Below, piece after piece: positions 23,768-30,752 of a stretch of DNA of 35,382 nt. Location: assembly GCA_030640625.1 (NCBI GenBank), contig DAOWJB010000352.1, positions 1 to 35,382 on the forward strand. The letters run 5' to 3'. Both the position numbers and the translations under genes were made by a program. This DNA comes from Bacteroides sp. (GTDB taxonomy: Bacteria; Bacteroidota; Bacteroidia; Bacteroidales; SM23-62). Under the pieces are notes generated by a model, which saw only the letters and a list, made by a program, of their open reading frames with translations, made no database searches and was not told where the DNA came from. Every line of letters begins with the position of its first letter. The first letter of the stretch is position 1.

Positions 23768-24682
23768 TCAGGAATTGGATAAATCTCCGATATACACCGG
23801 GTTCTGTGCTTCATGCCTGAAATACTTCCAGCGTTTATGGGACCAGAGCCATAACTCCGGCCGCTGCAGAATGTTTCTTTCTACAATGGCATGATATTTT
23901 CTGGTTATCAGGAACTCGGGTACCTCCGCAGGATTCTCGCATATTAGCTTAAATTCTGCGCTGTAATATCCCCTTCGTATTTTTTGTATATCGAGAAATA
24001 ATACCGGGTAATTAAACCTTCTGGCAATCTTTTCTGGTCCGGTTATTACCGGCGTATCCTGGTTCAGGAAGGTAGTCCAGTGCTGGATACTGGTCCACTG
24101 CGGACGCTGATCAGCCACTGTATAAAGAACCACAGGCTTTTTGTCCTTCTGATAGGTCACCAGGGTTCTCAGGGTTGATTCCATCGGAATGCCGATGCCA
24201 CCGAACTGGGTCCTTAAATGAAGAAAAAACTTGTCAAAATATTTGTTTTGCAGAGGCTTATAAATTCCCAGAAGAGAGTGGGAGGATAGTCTAGTTATGC
24301 GGTTGCCCCATTCCCAGTTGCCATAATGACTTAATAACAGGACAATGCTCTTATTCTGTTTATAATAGTCCTGCAGCAAATCCGGATTTTTGAAATGGAT
24401 TCTTCTGGTATTCTCCTTTTCTCCCATATGGATGCGGTAGGCAGATTCGATAAAGTAGTCACAGAGTTGCCGGTAAAATTTCCTGGCAATGCGGCTGATC
24501 TCTTGCGGGGACTTATCGGGCAGGGAATTCTTTAAGTTTTGATGGACCGTCTTTTTCCGGTATCCAACAAGGTAAAAAAGGATCAAGAAAATAAAATCAG
24601 AAAGCAGGTACAGGACGCGCAAGGGCAGGAGGGTGATCAGCCAGATAAATGAATAAGCCAGGTAGAACAGAATTTTTTTCAT
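23768..24682 (-). CDS. LpxL-like lipid A / lysophospholipid acyltransferase
   Basis: 304 residues of the HtrB/LpxL family, membrane-bound acyltransferases that add a secondary acyl chain to lipid A or related lipids. An N-terminal hydrophobic anchor spans about residues 5-40. The catalytic HX4E motif is SHYGNWEWG (His119, Glu124). Further family marks are GIYKPLQNKYFDKF, the VADQRPQ region (DQ motif) and FLNQDTPVITGPEKIARRF. The C-terminus, WLWSHKRWKY, is the usual RPExWxWxHxRW-type ending. It follows the Crp/Fnr gene by six bases, so the two are probably one operon that once continued into the glycosyltransferase whose relic lies downstream. Confidence 0.92.
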   Translation of the reverse strand: MKKILFYLAYSFIWLITLLPLRVLYLLSDFIFLILFYLVGYRKKTVHQNLKNSLPDKSPQEISRIARKFYRQLCDYFIESAYRIHMGEKENTRRIHFKNPDLLQDYYKQNKSIVLLLSHYGNWEWGNRITRLSSHSLLGIYKPLQNKYFDKFFLHLRTQFGGIGIPMESTLRTLVTYQKDKKPVVLYTVADQRPQWTSIQHWTTFLNQDTPVITGPEKIARRFNYPVLFLDIQKIRRGYYSAEFKLICENPAEVPEFLITRKYHAIVERNILQRPELWLWSHKRWKYFRHEAQNPVYIGDLSNS

Positions 24683-24688
24683 CCCAGT

Positions 24689-25375
24689 CTATCCCAGGTC
24701 GCTGATCCGTTCAAGTTTCTGAAGATCCTGGATTTTTATTTTCCTGCCGTCAATACCGATAACAGCTTCACTGGCAAAGGTAGAAAGTGTTCGGATGGCA
24801 TTGGAGGTGGTCATGTTTGACAGATTGGCAATGTCCTCCCTGGAAAGGTAGATCTTGATGGTGCTGTTATCATCTTCAAAACCATAAGTGTCTTTCAGGA
24901 AGATCAGGGATTCGGCCAGTCTTCCCCTGATATGCTTCTGGGTGAGTGTGACCGTCCGGTTATTTGAGAATCCTAATTCTGTGGCAAATGCCTTGATAAT
25001 GCTCAGGCATAATTCAGTGTTTGACCGCAGTAATTTAAAGATGGTATCCCTGTCAATGGTGCAAATATCAGAATCTTCGATGGTAACTGCTGTGGCAGAA
25101 TGCTGCTCCTCAGCAAAAAGCGCCCTGTATCCAATAAATCCGACCGGTTTGGCCATTCTGACAATTTGTTCACGCCCACCTACTCCTTCCTTGAAAACCT
25201 TAACTTTTCCTTCAGCAATCCAGAGCAAACCAGCGGGCTTGTCCCCTTCCTTGAAAATAATCTCTCCCTTTTTGTAATGATGGCTTGAATAGTTTTTCTT
25301 CAGTAATTCCTTTTCTTCAGGGGATAGGACACTGAAGACTGACATTTTATTGTCAATGCACTCCTCGCAGGTCAT
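24689..25375 (-). CDS. Crp/Fnr-family transcriptional regulator
   Basis: 228 residues. A cyclic-nucleotide-binding-like beta-roll spans about 15-125 (HHYKKGEIIFKEGDKPAGLL, GKVKVFKEG, QHSATAVTIEDSDICTIDRD). A C-terminal winged helix follows (about 150-225) with recognition-helix region IKIYLSREDIANLSNMTTSN then AIRTLSTFASE. A short CEEC motif lies at residues 3-6; a true FNR-type four-cysteine iron-sulfur cluster is not evident. The effector is unknown. I chose the ATG at 25375 over the longer frame to 25489, because a promoter box lies at 25420-25427 and the extra residues would overlap nadE. It probably regulates envelope genes, including the acyltransferase it precedes; this is inferred from position only. 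Confidence 0.9.
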   Translation of the reverse strand: MTCEECIDNKMSVFSVLSPEEKELLKKNYSSHHYKKGEIIFKEGDKPAGLLWIAEGKVKVFKEGVGGREQIVRMAKPVGFIGYRALFAEEQHSATAVTIEDSDICTIDRDTIFKLLRSNTELCLSIIKAFATELGFSNNRTVTLTQKHIRGRLAESLIFLKDTYGFEDDNSTIKIYLSREDIANLSNMTTSNAIRTLSTFASEAVIGIDGRKIKIQDLQKLERISDLG

Positions 25376-25419
25376 GTCTGGAAATGAATTTAGGTATAAG
25401 CAATGTGTTGTAGAACATG

Positions 25420-25427
25420 CAAATGTA
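25420..25427 (-). promoter_or_regulatory. -7 element of the Crp/Fnr gene promoter
   Basis: On the minus strand TACATTTG matches TAnnTTTG exactly and is followed by C. A TTG on the same strand at 25450-25452 is 22 bases upstream. The leader to the ATG would be about 40 bases. Confidence 0.5.
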
Positions 25428-25448
25428 ACAAAAAAAATGCAAAGCATA

Positions 25449-27104
25449 TCAATATTTCGCCACAAGGGGCATTCGTCGCCCAACACCAAATGCTTTGGAG
25501 GAGATTCTCAGGATGGGTGGTGTCTGGTATCGTTTGTATTCATTCTGGGTGACCAGCCTTACAATATGTTCTGTCAGATCCTCATCCATCCCTTCGCTGA
25601 TGATTTCCTGCACCGCTTTTTGCTGGTCAATATAGGCAAACAAAATTTTATCAAGGATCTCATACTCTGGCAGACTGTCTGTATCCTTCTGATCGGGCCT
25701 TAATTCTGCCGAAGGAGGTTTGGTCAGGATGTTTTCAGGGATGATCTCATGCTGCCTGTTGATGAATTCAGCCAGCCTGTAAACGTCTGTTTTATAGACA
25801 TCGCCGAGGACTGAAAGACCACCAGCCATATCCCCATACAAGGTTCCATAACCAACAGCTGCTTCGCTTTTATTGCTGGTATTCAGCAGGATATTACCAA
25901 ATTTATTGGAAAGTGCCATGAGCAGCGTTCCCCTGATCCTGGATTGAATGTTTTCCTCTGTAATATCTTCAGGCAGGTCTGCGAAAACAGGTTTCAGGGC
26001 TGACTGGAAGGAATCGAAGGTCTCCTGTATAGGGACTACCTCATAGGATATTCCCAGGTTCCCTGCCAGGTGTTTTGCATCTGTCAGTGAATGTTCAGAT
26101 GAATATTTTGAGGGCATCAGGAGCACCGTGAGGTTTTCTGCTCCCAGGGCCTCGGCTGCAAGGATCAGCGTGACGGCCGAATCGATGCCACCGGACAATC
26201 CCAGTGTAGCCTTCTGGAAATTCATTTTGGTAAAATAATCCCTGATCCCCAGGATAAGGGCATGGTAGATCAGTTCCGGTCTTTCCCACTGCTTATGAAG
26301 TATCTTTGGCAGCCGGTCCCCTATCAGGTCATCCAGGTCGATTAGCTGGCTGTCTTCAGTAAACATATTGAGCGATCTGACAATTTCTCCATGCCTGTCC
26401 ACAACTAGGGAGCCGCCCTCAAACACCAGTTCGGTTTGTGCACCCACCTGGTTTACATATATTATCGGGAGCTTGAATTTACGCGCATTATTGGTGAATA
26501 TTTCAGTCTTGACCTGCTGGCGCAGATACGAGAACGGAGATGCTGCCAGGTTGATAACCAGATCAGGATTCAAGTCCACCAGTTTTTCGAGCGGATTCTC
26601 CGTATACAGGCGATTGTTGGAAAATGCATTGTCGGCCGGCTGGTCAAACCACAGATCCTCACAGATGGTAACGGCGATTTTTCTGTCTTTGAAGTGGAGC
26701 AGCTGAAATTCCCTGTTGGGTTCAAAATACCTGTATTCGTCGAAGATATCATAGGTAGGCAGGAGGGTTTTGTGGAATACCTGCTCAATTCTGCCATCGT
26801 ATAAAAAGTAGACAGAGTTAAATAATTTTTTTCCCGTTGGACTGGGATTCAGGGTAGGGGCACCGATCAGTATGCCGACATGATTGCTGATGGAAGCAAG
26901 CCGGTTGATGGCTTTTGTGCTTTCTTCAATAAAACTGCCATACTCAAGCAGGTCCTGTGGGGGATATCCCGTTACCGCCAGCTCCGAGAAAATGATGAGG
27001 TCCGCATTCAAGCCTTCGGCATTTTTTACCTCAAAGGCGATCCGGGAAATATTCTCGGCAAAGTTGCCAATGTGATAATTTAACTGTGCAAGTACAACCT
27101 TCAT
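25449..27104 (-). CDS. nadE: Glutamine-dependent NAD+ synthetase
   Basis: A 551-residue two-domain enzyme making NAD from nicotinic acid adenine dinucleotide, with ammonia from glutamine. The N-terminal nitrilase-type glutaminase (about 1-270) has the Glu-Lys-Cys triad: Glu41 in IIFSELAVTGYPPQD, Lys112 in HKTLLPTYDIFDEYRYF and Cys148 in VTICEDLWFD. The C-terminal ATP pyrophosphatase domain carries TLGLSGGIDSAVTLILAAEA, then LLMPSKYSS, NTSNKSEAAVGYGTLYGDMA and ITKPPSAELRPDQ-like sequence. Length fits the glutamine-dependent form. It lies five bases after the beta-barrel gene and would be co-transcribed with it from the palindromic promoter region at 27.76 kb. Confidence 0.97.
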   Translation of the reverse strand: MKVVLAQLNYHIGNFAENISRIAFEVKNAEGLNADLIIFSELAVTGYPPQDLLEYGSFIEESTKAINRLASISNHVGILIGAPTLNPSPTGKKLFNSVYFLYDGRIEQVFHKTLLPTYDIFDEYRYFEPNREFQLLHFKDRKIAVTICEDLWFDQPADNAFSNNRLYTENPLEKLVDLNPDLVINLAASPFSYLRQQVKTEIFTNNARKFKLPIIYVNQVGAQTELVFEGGSLVVDRHGEIVRSLNMFTEDSQLIDLDDLIGDRLPKILHKQWERPELIYHALILGIRDYFTKMNFQKATLGLSGGIDSAVTLILAAEALGAENLTVLLMPSKYSSEHSLTDAKHLAGNLGISYEVVPIQETFDSFQSALKPVFADLPEDITEENIQSRIRGTLLMALSNKFGNILLNTSNKSEAAVGYGTLYGDMAGGLSVLGDVYKTDVYRLAEFINRQHEIIPENILTKPPSAELRPDQKDTDSLPEYEILDKILFAYIDQQKAVQEIISEGMDEDLTEHIVRLVTQNEYKRYQTPPILRISSKAFGVGRRMPLVAKY

Positions 27105-27109
27105 ATTTT

Positions 27110-27763
27110 TCAGAATTTAACACCAAGACGCAGGGCCAGGGAGTTCACATAGACCCGGTAATCTTTATTCGTGGTCACATCCCAGATAGCACCAGTCAGG
27201 TAAATGCCTGCCAGGATGGCAAAATTTCCCCCAAAAGAAAATTCAACTCCTCCGCCCATGAAATAGGACATTAAAAAGAGATTTATCCCTTCCTTTATGT
27301 CTTCACCATTTATATTTTGTTCAGGAGCATCGGCGATGGCCCGGATGTTGATATGGTTATTCAGGCCAAGATGGGCGAACATGGTGGAATAACCAATCTG
27401 GCTTGAAGTGAGTTTAAGACTGAAAGGGATGGTAAGGTATTGTAGTTTGTAGGACACGGTTGTTCCAGGCGGAAGCGTATCCTTCCCTGAACCGAAATCA
27501 AAAACCATTGAATCAAGATAATGCAAATTCCCTCCGGTGTTCAGGATTGACAATCCGGTTGACAAAGCATAATTATCTGTATAAAACTTATCCATAACCA
27601 GTCCGATATTATATCCAAAATTCCATCCATCTCTCTGAATTCTGTCGGAACTTGATTTCATCCATGTGATCTGTGGGTCCACGACAACACTGAAACTAAG
27701 GTCCTGAGCGAATATCTGCAATGAGAAAGCCAGAATGATCAGACTTAATATGTACTTTTGCAT
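27110..27763 (-). CDS. Outer-membrane beta-barrel protein (PorT-like family)
   Basis: 217 residues with a signal peptide (MQKYILSLIILAFSLQIFAQ) and a mature part of alternating strands typical of small Bacteroidota barrels: FSVVVDPQITWMKSS, WNFGYNIGLVMDKFYTDNYA, TGLSILNTGGNLHY, YKLQYLTIPFSLKL and a final strand ending NSLALRLGVKF with C-terminal Phe. This is the general PorT-like barrel domain; it is not necessarily PorT itself. Ligand and role are unknown. It is first in an operon with nadE and diverges from gldB. Its ATG lies only five bases from the -7 box, suggesting a leaderless message. Confidence 0.85.
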   Translation of the reverse strand: MQKYILSLIILAFSLQIFAQDLSFSVVVDPQITWMKSSSDRIQRDGWNFGYNIGLVMDKFYTDNYALSTGLSILNTGGNLHYLDSMVFDFGSGKDTLPPGTTVSYKLQYLTIPFSLKLTSSQIGYSTMFAHLGLNNHINIRAIADAPEQNINGEDIKEGINLFLMSYFMGGGVEFSFGGNFAILAGIYLTGAIWDVTTNKDYRVYVNSLALRLGVKF

Positions 27764-27775
27764 TGTACAAAAGTA
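27753..27775. promoter_or_regulatory. Palindromic back-to-back promoters of the barrel gene and gldB
   Basis: TACTTTTG (27753-27760) and CAAAAGTA (27768-27775) are perfect inverted copies separated by seven bases. Each is an exact TAnnTTTG -7 box, one facing gldB on the plus strand and one facing the barrel gene on the minus strand. The two polymerase sites overlap and should exclude each other; the palindrome may alternatively be a repressor site. Confidence 0.6.
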
Positions 27776-27783
27776 TAATATTC

Positions 27784-28821
27784 GTGGAAAAGAATTTTAA
27801 ATATTTACGAACCACGGGGATGGTTTTTCTGCCTGTTATCCTGGTATTCGCCATGCTTTTTCAGGCCTGCAGGAAGGACCCTTATCAGACAGAAATTTCT
27901 GGCATGGATATGGACCTGCAGATCAATCGTTTTGAAAAGGATCTGTTCAACCTGGACTTCGATAGCATTCACGCGGCCATACCAATCTTAAAAAGCCGGC
28001 ATGGCGAATTCTTTGACATTTTCAATTACAGGATAATAAACATTGGCGGATCTGATCAGGTGACTTATCCCGATTATCTCAAAAGTTTTTTAACGGACTA
28101 CCTGAACAATGAAGTATACCGGGTGACCATGGAAGTATTCCCTGACCTTACAGTGTTACAATCCCAGTTAAATGATGCATTCAAACGTTATCATTATCAT
28201 TTTCCGGAAAAGCAGATACCAGAGGTGGTGAGTTTTATCTCAAGATTTAACCAGTCAATTGTCACTTCAGATGGTCTTTTGGCTGTTGGACTGGACAACT
28301 ACCTTGGTTCTGACTCAGAGTTTTACGAGAGACTGGCGAGGCATCAGTATCAGATCAATAACATGCATCCTGCTAAAATTTCCAGTGATTGTCTGCTGGG
28401 TTGGGGAATAACTGAATTTGAATATAATGATTCAGTTGACAATGTCCTGTCAAATATGATTTACCATGGAAAGATCGCCTATTTTACCAAATGGATGCTA
28501 CCTGCTCAGCCCGACAGCCTGATCATGGGATTTACTGCCGGCCAGATGAGATTTTGCCGGAACAATGAATCCAGGATGTGGGAATACCTGGTTGAAGAGA
28601 GGATCCTGTTCGAAACTGACCGGATGATCATTCAGAAGTATACAGGAAGCGGACCCTTTACCAGTGATTTTACCAGGGAATCTCCTGCAAGGGCAGCCGT
28701 CTGGCTCGGATGGAGAATAGTCGAAGATTATTTTCGAAATAATTCCAGGATATCCCTGAAGGATTTGATGGATGAGGATGATTATCAGAAGATCCTTACA
28801 CTTTCGAAATACAATCCCTAA
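27784..28821 (+). CDS. gldB: GldB-family gliding-motility lipoprotein
   Basis: 345 residues from a GTG start. A lipoprotein signal peptide has a basic front (EKNFKYLRTTG), a hydrophobic core (MVFLPVILVFAM) and the lipobox LFQAC. The mature protein matches GldB in style: DLQINRFEKDLFNLD near the front, DAFKRYHYHFPEKQIPEVVS, VGLDNYLG, the MIYHGKIAYFTKWMLP segment, and SPARAAVWLGWRIVEDYF near the end. GldB supports T9SS-dependent gliding in Flavobacterium and is related to zincin-like proteins, though its exact role is unsettled. Start choice: a TTG at 27763 lies inside the promoter palindrome, and an ATG at 27820 would drop the basic leader, so GTG at 27784 fits best. No gldC follows. Confidence 0.85.
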   Translation: MEKNFKYLRTTGMVFLPVILVFAMLFQACRKDPYQTEISGMDMDLQINRFEKDLFNLDFDSIHAAIPILKSRHGEFFDIFNYRIINIGGSDQVTYPDYLKSFLTDYLNNEVYRVTMEVFPDLTVLQSQLNDAFKRYHYHFPEKQIPEVVSFISRFNQSIVTSDGLLAVGLDNYLGSDSEFYERLARHQYQINNMHPAKISSDCLLGWGITEFEYNDSVDNVLSNMIYHGKIAYFTKWMLPAQPDSLIMGFTAGQMRFCRNNESRMWEYLVEERILFETDRMIIQKYTGSGPFTSDFTRESPARAAVWLGWRIVEDYFRNNSRISLKDLMDEDDYQKILTLSKYNP

Positions 28822-28861
28822 AAAAAAGCTGATCCGGTTAATAATTTATCCGGACCAGCTT
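28821..28861 (-). terminator. Intrinsic terminator of the ferredoxin gene
   Basis: Read on the minus strand, AAGCTGGTCCGG pairs with CCGGATCAGCTT (one G-T wobble) around a 12-base AT-rich loop and is followed by seven T. It starts 32 bases past the ferredoxin stop and directly abuts the gldB stop, so it may also slow transcripts arriving from gldB. Confidence 0.75.
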
Positions 28862-28893
28862 ATGGGTGCTATTATACCGGTACTTATGAGGAC

Positions 28894-29061
28894 TTATTCC
28901 GGATGGATAGCCTCTACCGGACAAACATCTGCACAGGAAGCACAGTCAGTACATTTTTCCGGATCAATTACATAAATATCACCTTCGGCGATAGCGTCTT
29001 CCGGACACTCATCAATACATGCCCCGCAGGCCGTACATTCATCGTTAATTACATATGCCAT
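28894..29061 (-). CDS. 2[4Fe-4S] ferredoxin
   Basis: A 55-residue bacterial ferredoxin with two complete cluster motifs: Cys9, 12, 15, 19 (CTACGACIDECP) and Cys37, 40, 43, 47 (CTDCASCADVCP). It carries electrons at low potential, for example for pyruvate:ferredoxin oxidoreductase or hydrogenase-type enzymes, suggesting anaerobic or facultative metabolism. The frame is exact from ATG 29061 to TAA 28894. It is a single-gene unit with its own promoter and terminator, and it converges with gldB. Confidence 0.96.
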   Translation of the reverse strand: MAYVINDECTACGACIDECPEDAIAEGDIYVIDPEKCTDCASCADVCPVEAIHPE

Positions 29062-29097
29062 TTTCGATAAGGATTTTTAGTAAAACAAATTTGAATA

Positions 29098-29127
29098 CAA
29101 ATTTAAATTCTATTTCTTTTAATACAA
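29098..29127 (-). promoter_or_regulatory. Ferredoxin promoter
   Basis: On the minus strand TAAATTTG (29098-29105) matches the -7 consensus, and TTG (29125-29127) lies 19 bases upstream as the -33 element. The leader is about 30 bases. This is one of the best promoter matches in the window. Confidence 0.65.
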
Positions 29128-29167
29128 GAAGTTTAATTAACATATTGTTATTAACGGACAACTCTGG

Positions 29168-30358
29168 TCAGGTATCTTTTAAATGAGACAGTGCCAGCCA
29201 GGCCATGGTGCCCACGCCTGTCTTAAGGGCTTCTTCATCGATATCAAAATTGGGTGTATGCAATTCCAGGGGTTCGACCTGCTTAGGATTCCTTACACCG
29301 AGCCGGTACAGGACAGAAGGATATTTTTGGGCAAAAAATGCAAAATCCTCTGCCGTCATCCTGATGTCCAGTTCATCAACTGATTCTTCACCGAGATATG
29401 TCCCGGCGAATTGGCGTGATTTAGCTGTAATGTCAGGATCATTGTAGAGAACAGGGTACCCTTCCACGATCTTGAATTCACAGCTGGCGCCCATGCTATC
29501 TGCAATGGACTGCGCTATATTAATCATTCTCGAATGGGCCTCCTTGCGCCATTTTTCGTCCATGGTTCGGAAGGTTCCTTCCATTCTCACCTCAGGCGGA
29601 ATGATATTTACAGCTCCATTGGCGATCATTTTTCCGAATGACAGAACAGTAGGTGTGGAGGCTTCTGCATGCCTGCTCACGATCTGTTGCAGGGCTACCA
29701 GGATATGTGAGGCGATCAATACACTGTCAGTGGTCTGATGGGGCATGGCGGCATGTCCTCCTTTTCCCCTGACAGTAATGTATATCTCATCACTTGATGC
29801 CATATATTTACCTGACCTGAAACCGACCCTGCCGGTATACATGACGGGGAATACATGCTGGGCTATCACCATGTCGGGTTCATCCTGTCCGAAAAGATTT
29901 TCCTGCATCATGAGCCTTGCGCCTCCCGGAGCTTTTTCCTCACCGGGCTGAAATATTAATTTAACCTTGCCGGGGAATTGATCCTTAAGTTGGTCGAGGA
30001 TCCTGGCAGCACCGATCAGGCACGCTGTGTGGACATCATGTCCGCATGCATGCATAACTCCATCATTGAGGGAACGGTAAGGGGTGGTATTCTCTTCCAG
30101 TATGGGCAGTGCATCCATGTCTGCACGCAAGGCAATGATCCTTCCTTTGCCGGTGCCATTGATCACAGCTACTATCCCTGTGCCGGCAATACCCTTCCGG
30201 AAGGCAATGTTTTCCTGCTCGAGCAGGCTGCAAATATATGCGGCTGTTTCATCTTCCTGGAATGATAATTCGGGATGCCGGTGCATATGTTGCCTGATTT
30301 CCAGCATCTCCGGGAATATTTCATTAGTCAGGTTTTGGATGGTCTGTTTTAGATTCAT
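29168..30358 (-). CDS. M20-family amidohydrolase (N-acyl-amino-acid / hippurate hydrolase type)
   Basis: A 396-residue M20D peptidase-fold enzyme that hydrolyses N-acyl amino acids or similar amides. The metal site is clear: LRADMDALPI, HACGHDVHTACLIGA (Cys and His ligands), QPGEEKAPGGARLM (catalytic Glu pair) and IAQHVFPVMYTGRVGFRSG. The dimerisation lid carries GKGGHAAMPHQTTDSV, and the final ligand lies in the RMTAEDFAFFAQ / HTPNFDIDEEAL region. No signal peptide, so cytosolic. It follows the TauE gene by 15 bases in what looks like one operon with the large barrel protein. The true substrate cannot be told from motifs. Confidence 0.93.
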   Translation of the reverse strand: MNLKQTIQNLTNEIFPEMLEIRQHMHRHPELSFQEDETAAYICSLLEQENIAFRKGIAGTGIVAVINGTGKGRIIALRADMDALPILEENTTPYRSLNDGVMHACGHDVHTACLIGAARILDQLKDQFPGKVKLIFQPGEEKAPGGARLMMQENLFGQDEPDMVIAQHVFPVMYTGRVGFRSGKYMASSDEIYITVRGKGGHAAMPHQTTDSVLIASHILVALQQIVSRHAEASTPTVLSFGKMIANGAVNIIPPEVRMEGTFRTMDEKWRKEAHSRMINIAQSIADSMGASCEFKIVEGYPVLYNDPDITAKSRQFAGTYLGEESVDELDIRMTAEDFAFFAQKYPSVLYRLGVRNPKQVEPLELHTPNFDIDEEALKTGVGTMAWLALSHLKDT

Positions 30359-30373
30359 AATTTATGACTTTAA

Positions 30374-30742
30374 TCATGGCCAGAAGATCATTCGGACTCC
30401 GGCCACGAGCATCAGTCCCCCAAAAATTTTCTTCAGTGTAGCAGCTGGTAATTGGACAGCCATCAGGGAGCCCAGGTAACTTCCGATAAAGAATACTGCC
30501 AGTAGCAGAATGGAATATTTAATATTGATATGTCCTGCTTTGTAATAGTTGATGAATGCCAGCAGGCCTATAGGTGCAAGCATCATACCAAGGCTAACCC
30601 CCTGCGCCTGGTGCTGTGTCAGTCCCAGGAAAAACACCAGTCCAGGTACAATAATAATACCCCCACCAACGCCCAGGCTGCCACTGATAAATCCGGCCAG
30701 TACACCTATGGCGATAAGTAATAGAATTTCATGTAAGCTCAT
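30374..30742 (-). CDS. Half-size TauE/SafE family permease
   Basis: 122 residues forming about four membrane segments. The family motif GVLAGFISGSLGVGGGIIIV with the following proline is at the front, then LTQHQAQGVSLGMMLAPIGL, INYYKAGHINIKYSILLLAV and ATLKKIFGGLMLVAGVRMI. TauE/SafE proteins are usually about 250 residues with two inverted copies; this is a single copy and probably works as a dimer. Similar short forms occur in Bacteroidota as I recall, so it is likely intact rather than truncated. The family exports sulfite, sulfonates or other organic anions. An ATG at 30763 is possible, but the one at 30742 gives the family start and avoids overlap with the upstream gene. Confidence 0.85.
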   Translation of the reverse strand: MSLHEILLLIAIGVLAGFISGSLGVGGGIIIVPGLVFFLGLTQHQAQGVSLGMMLAPIGLLAFINYYKAGHINIKYSILLLAVFFIGSYLGSLMAVQLPAATLKKIFGGLMLVAGVRMIFWP

Positions 30743-30752
30743 AGGCCTGGGA

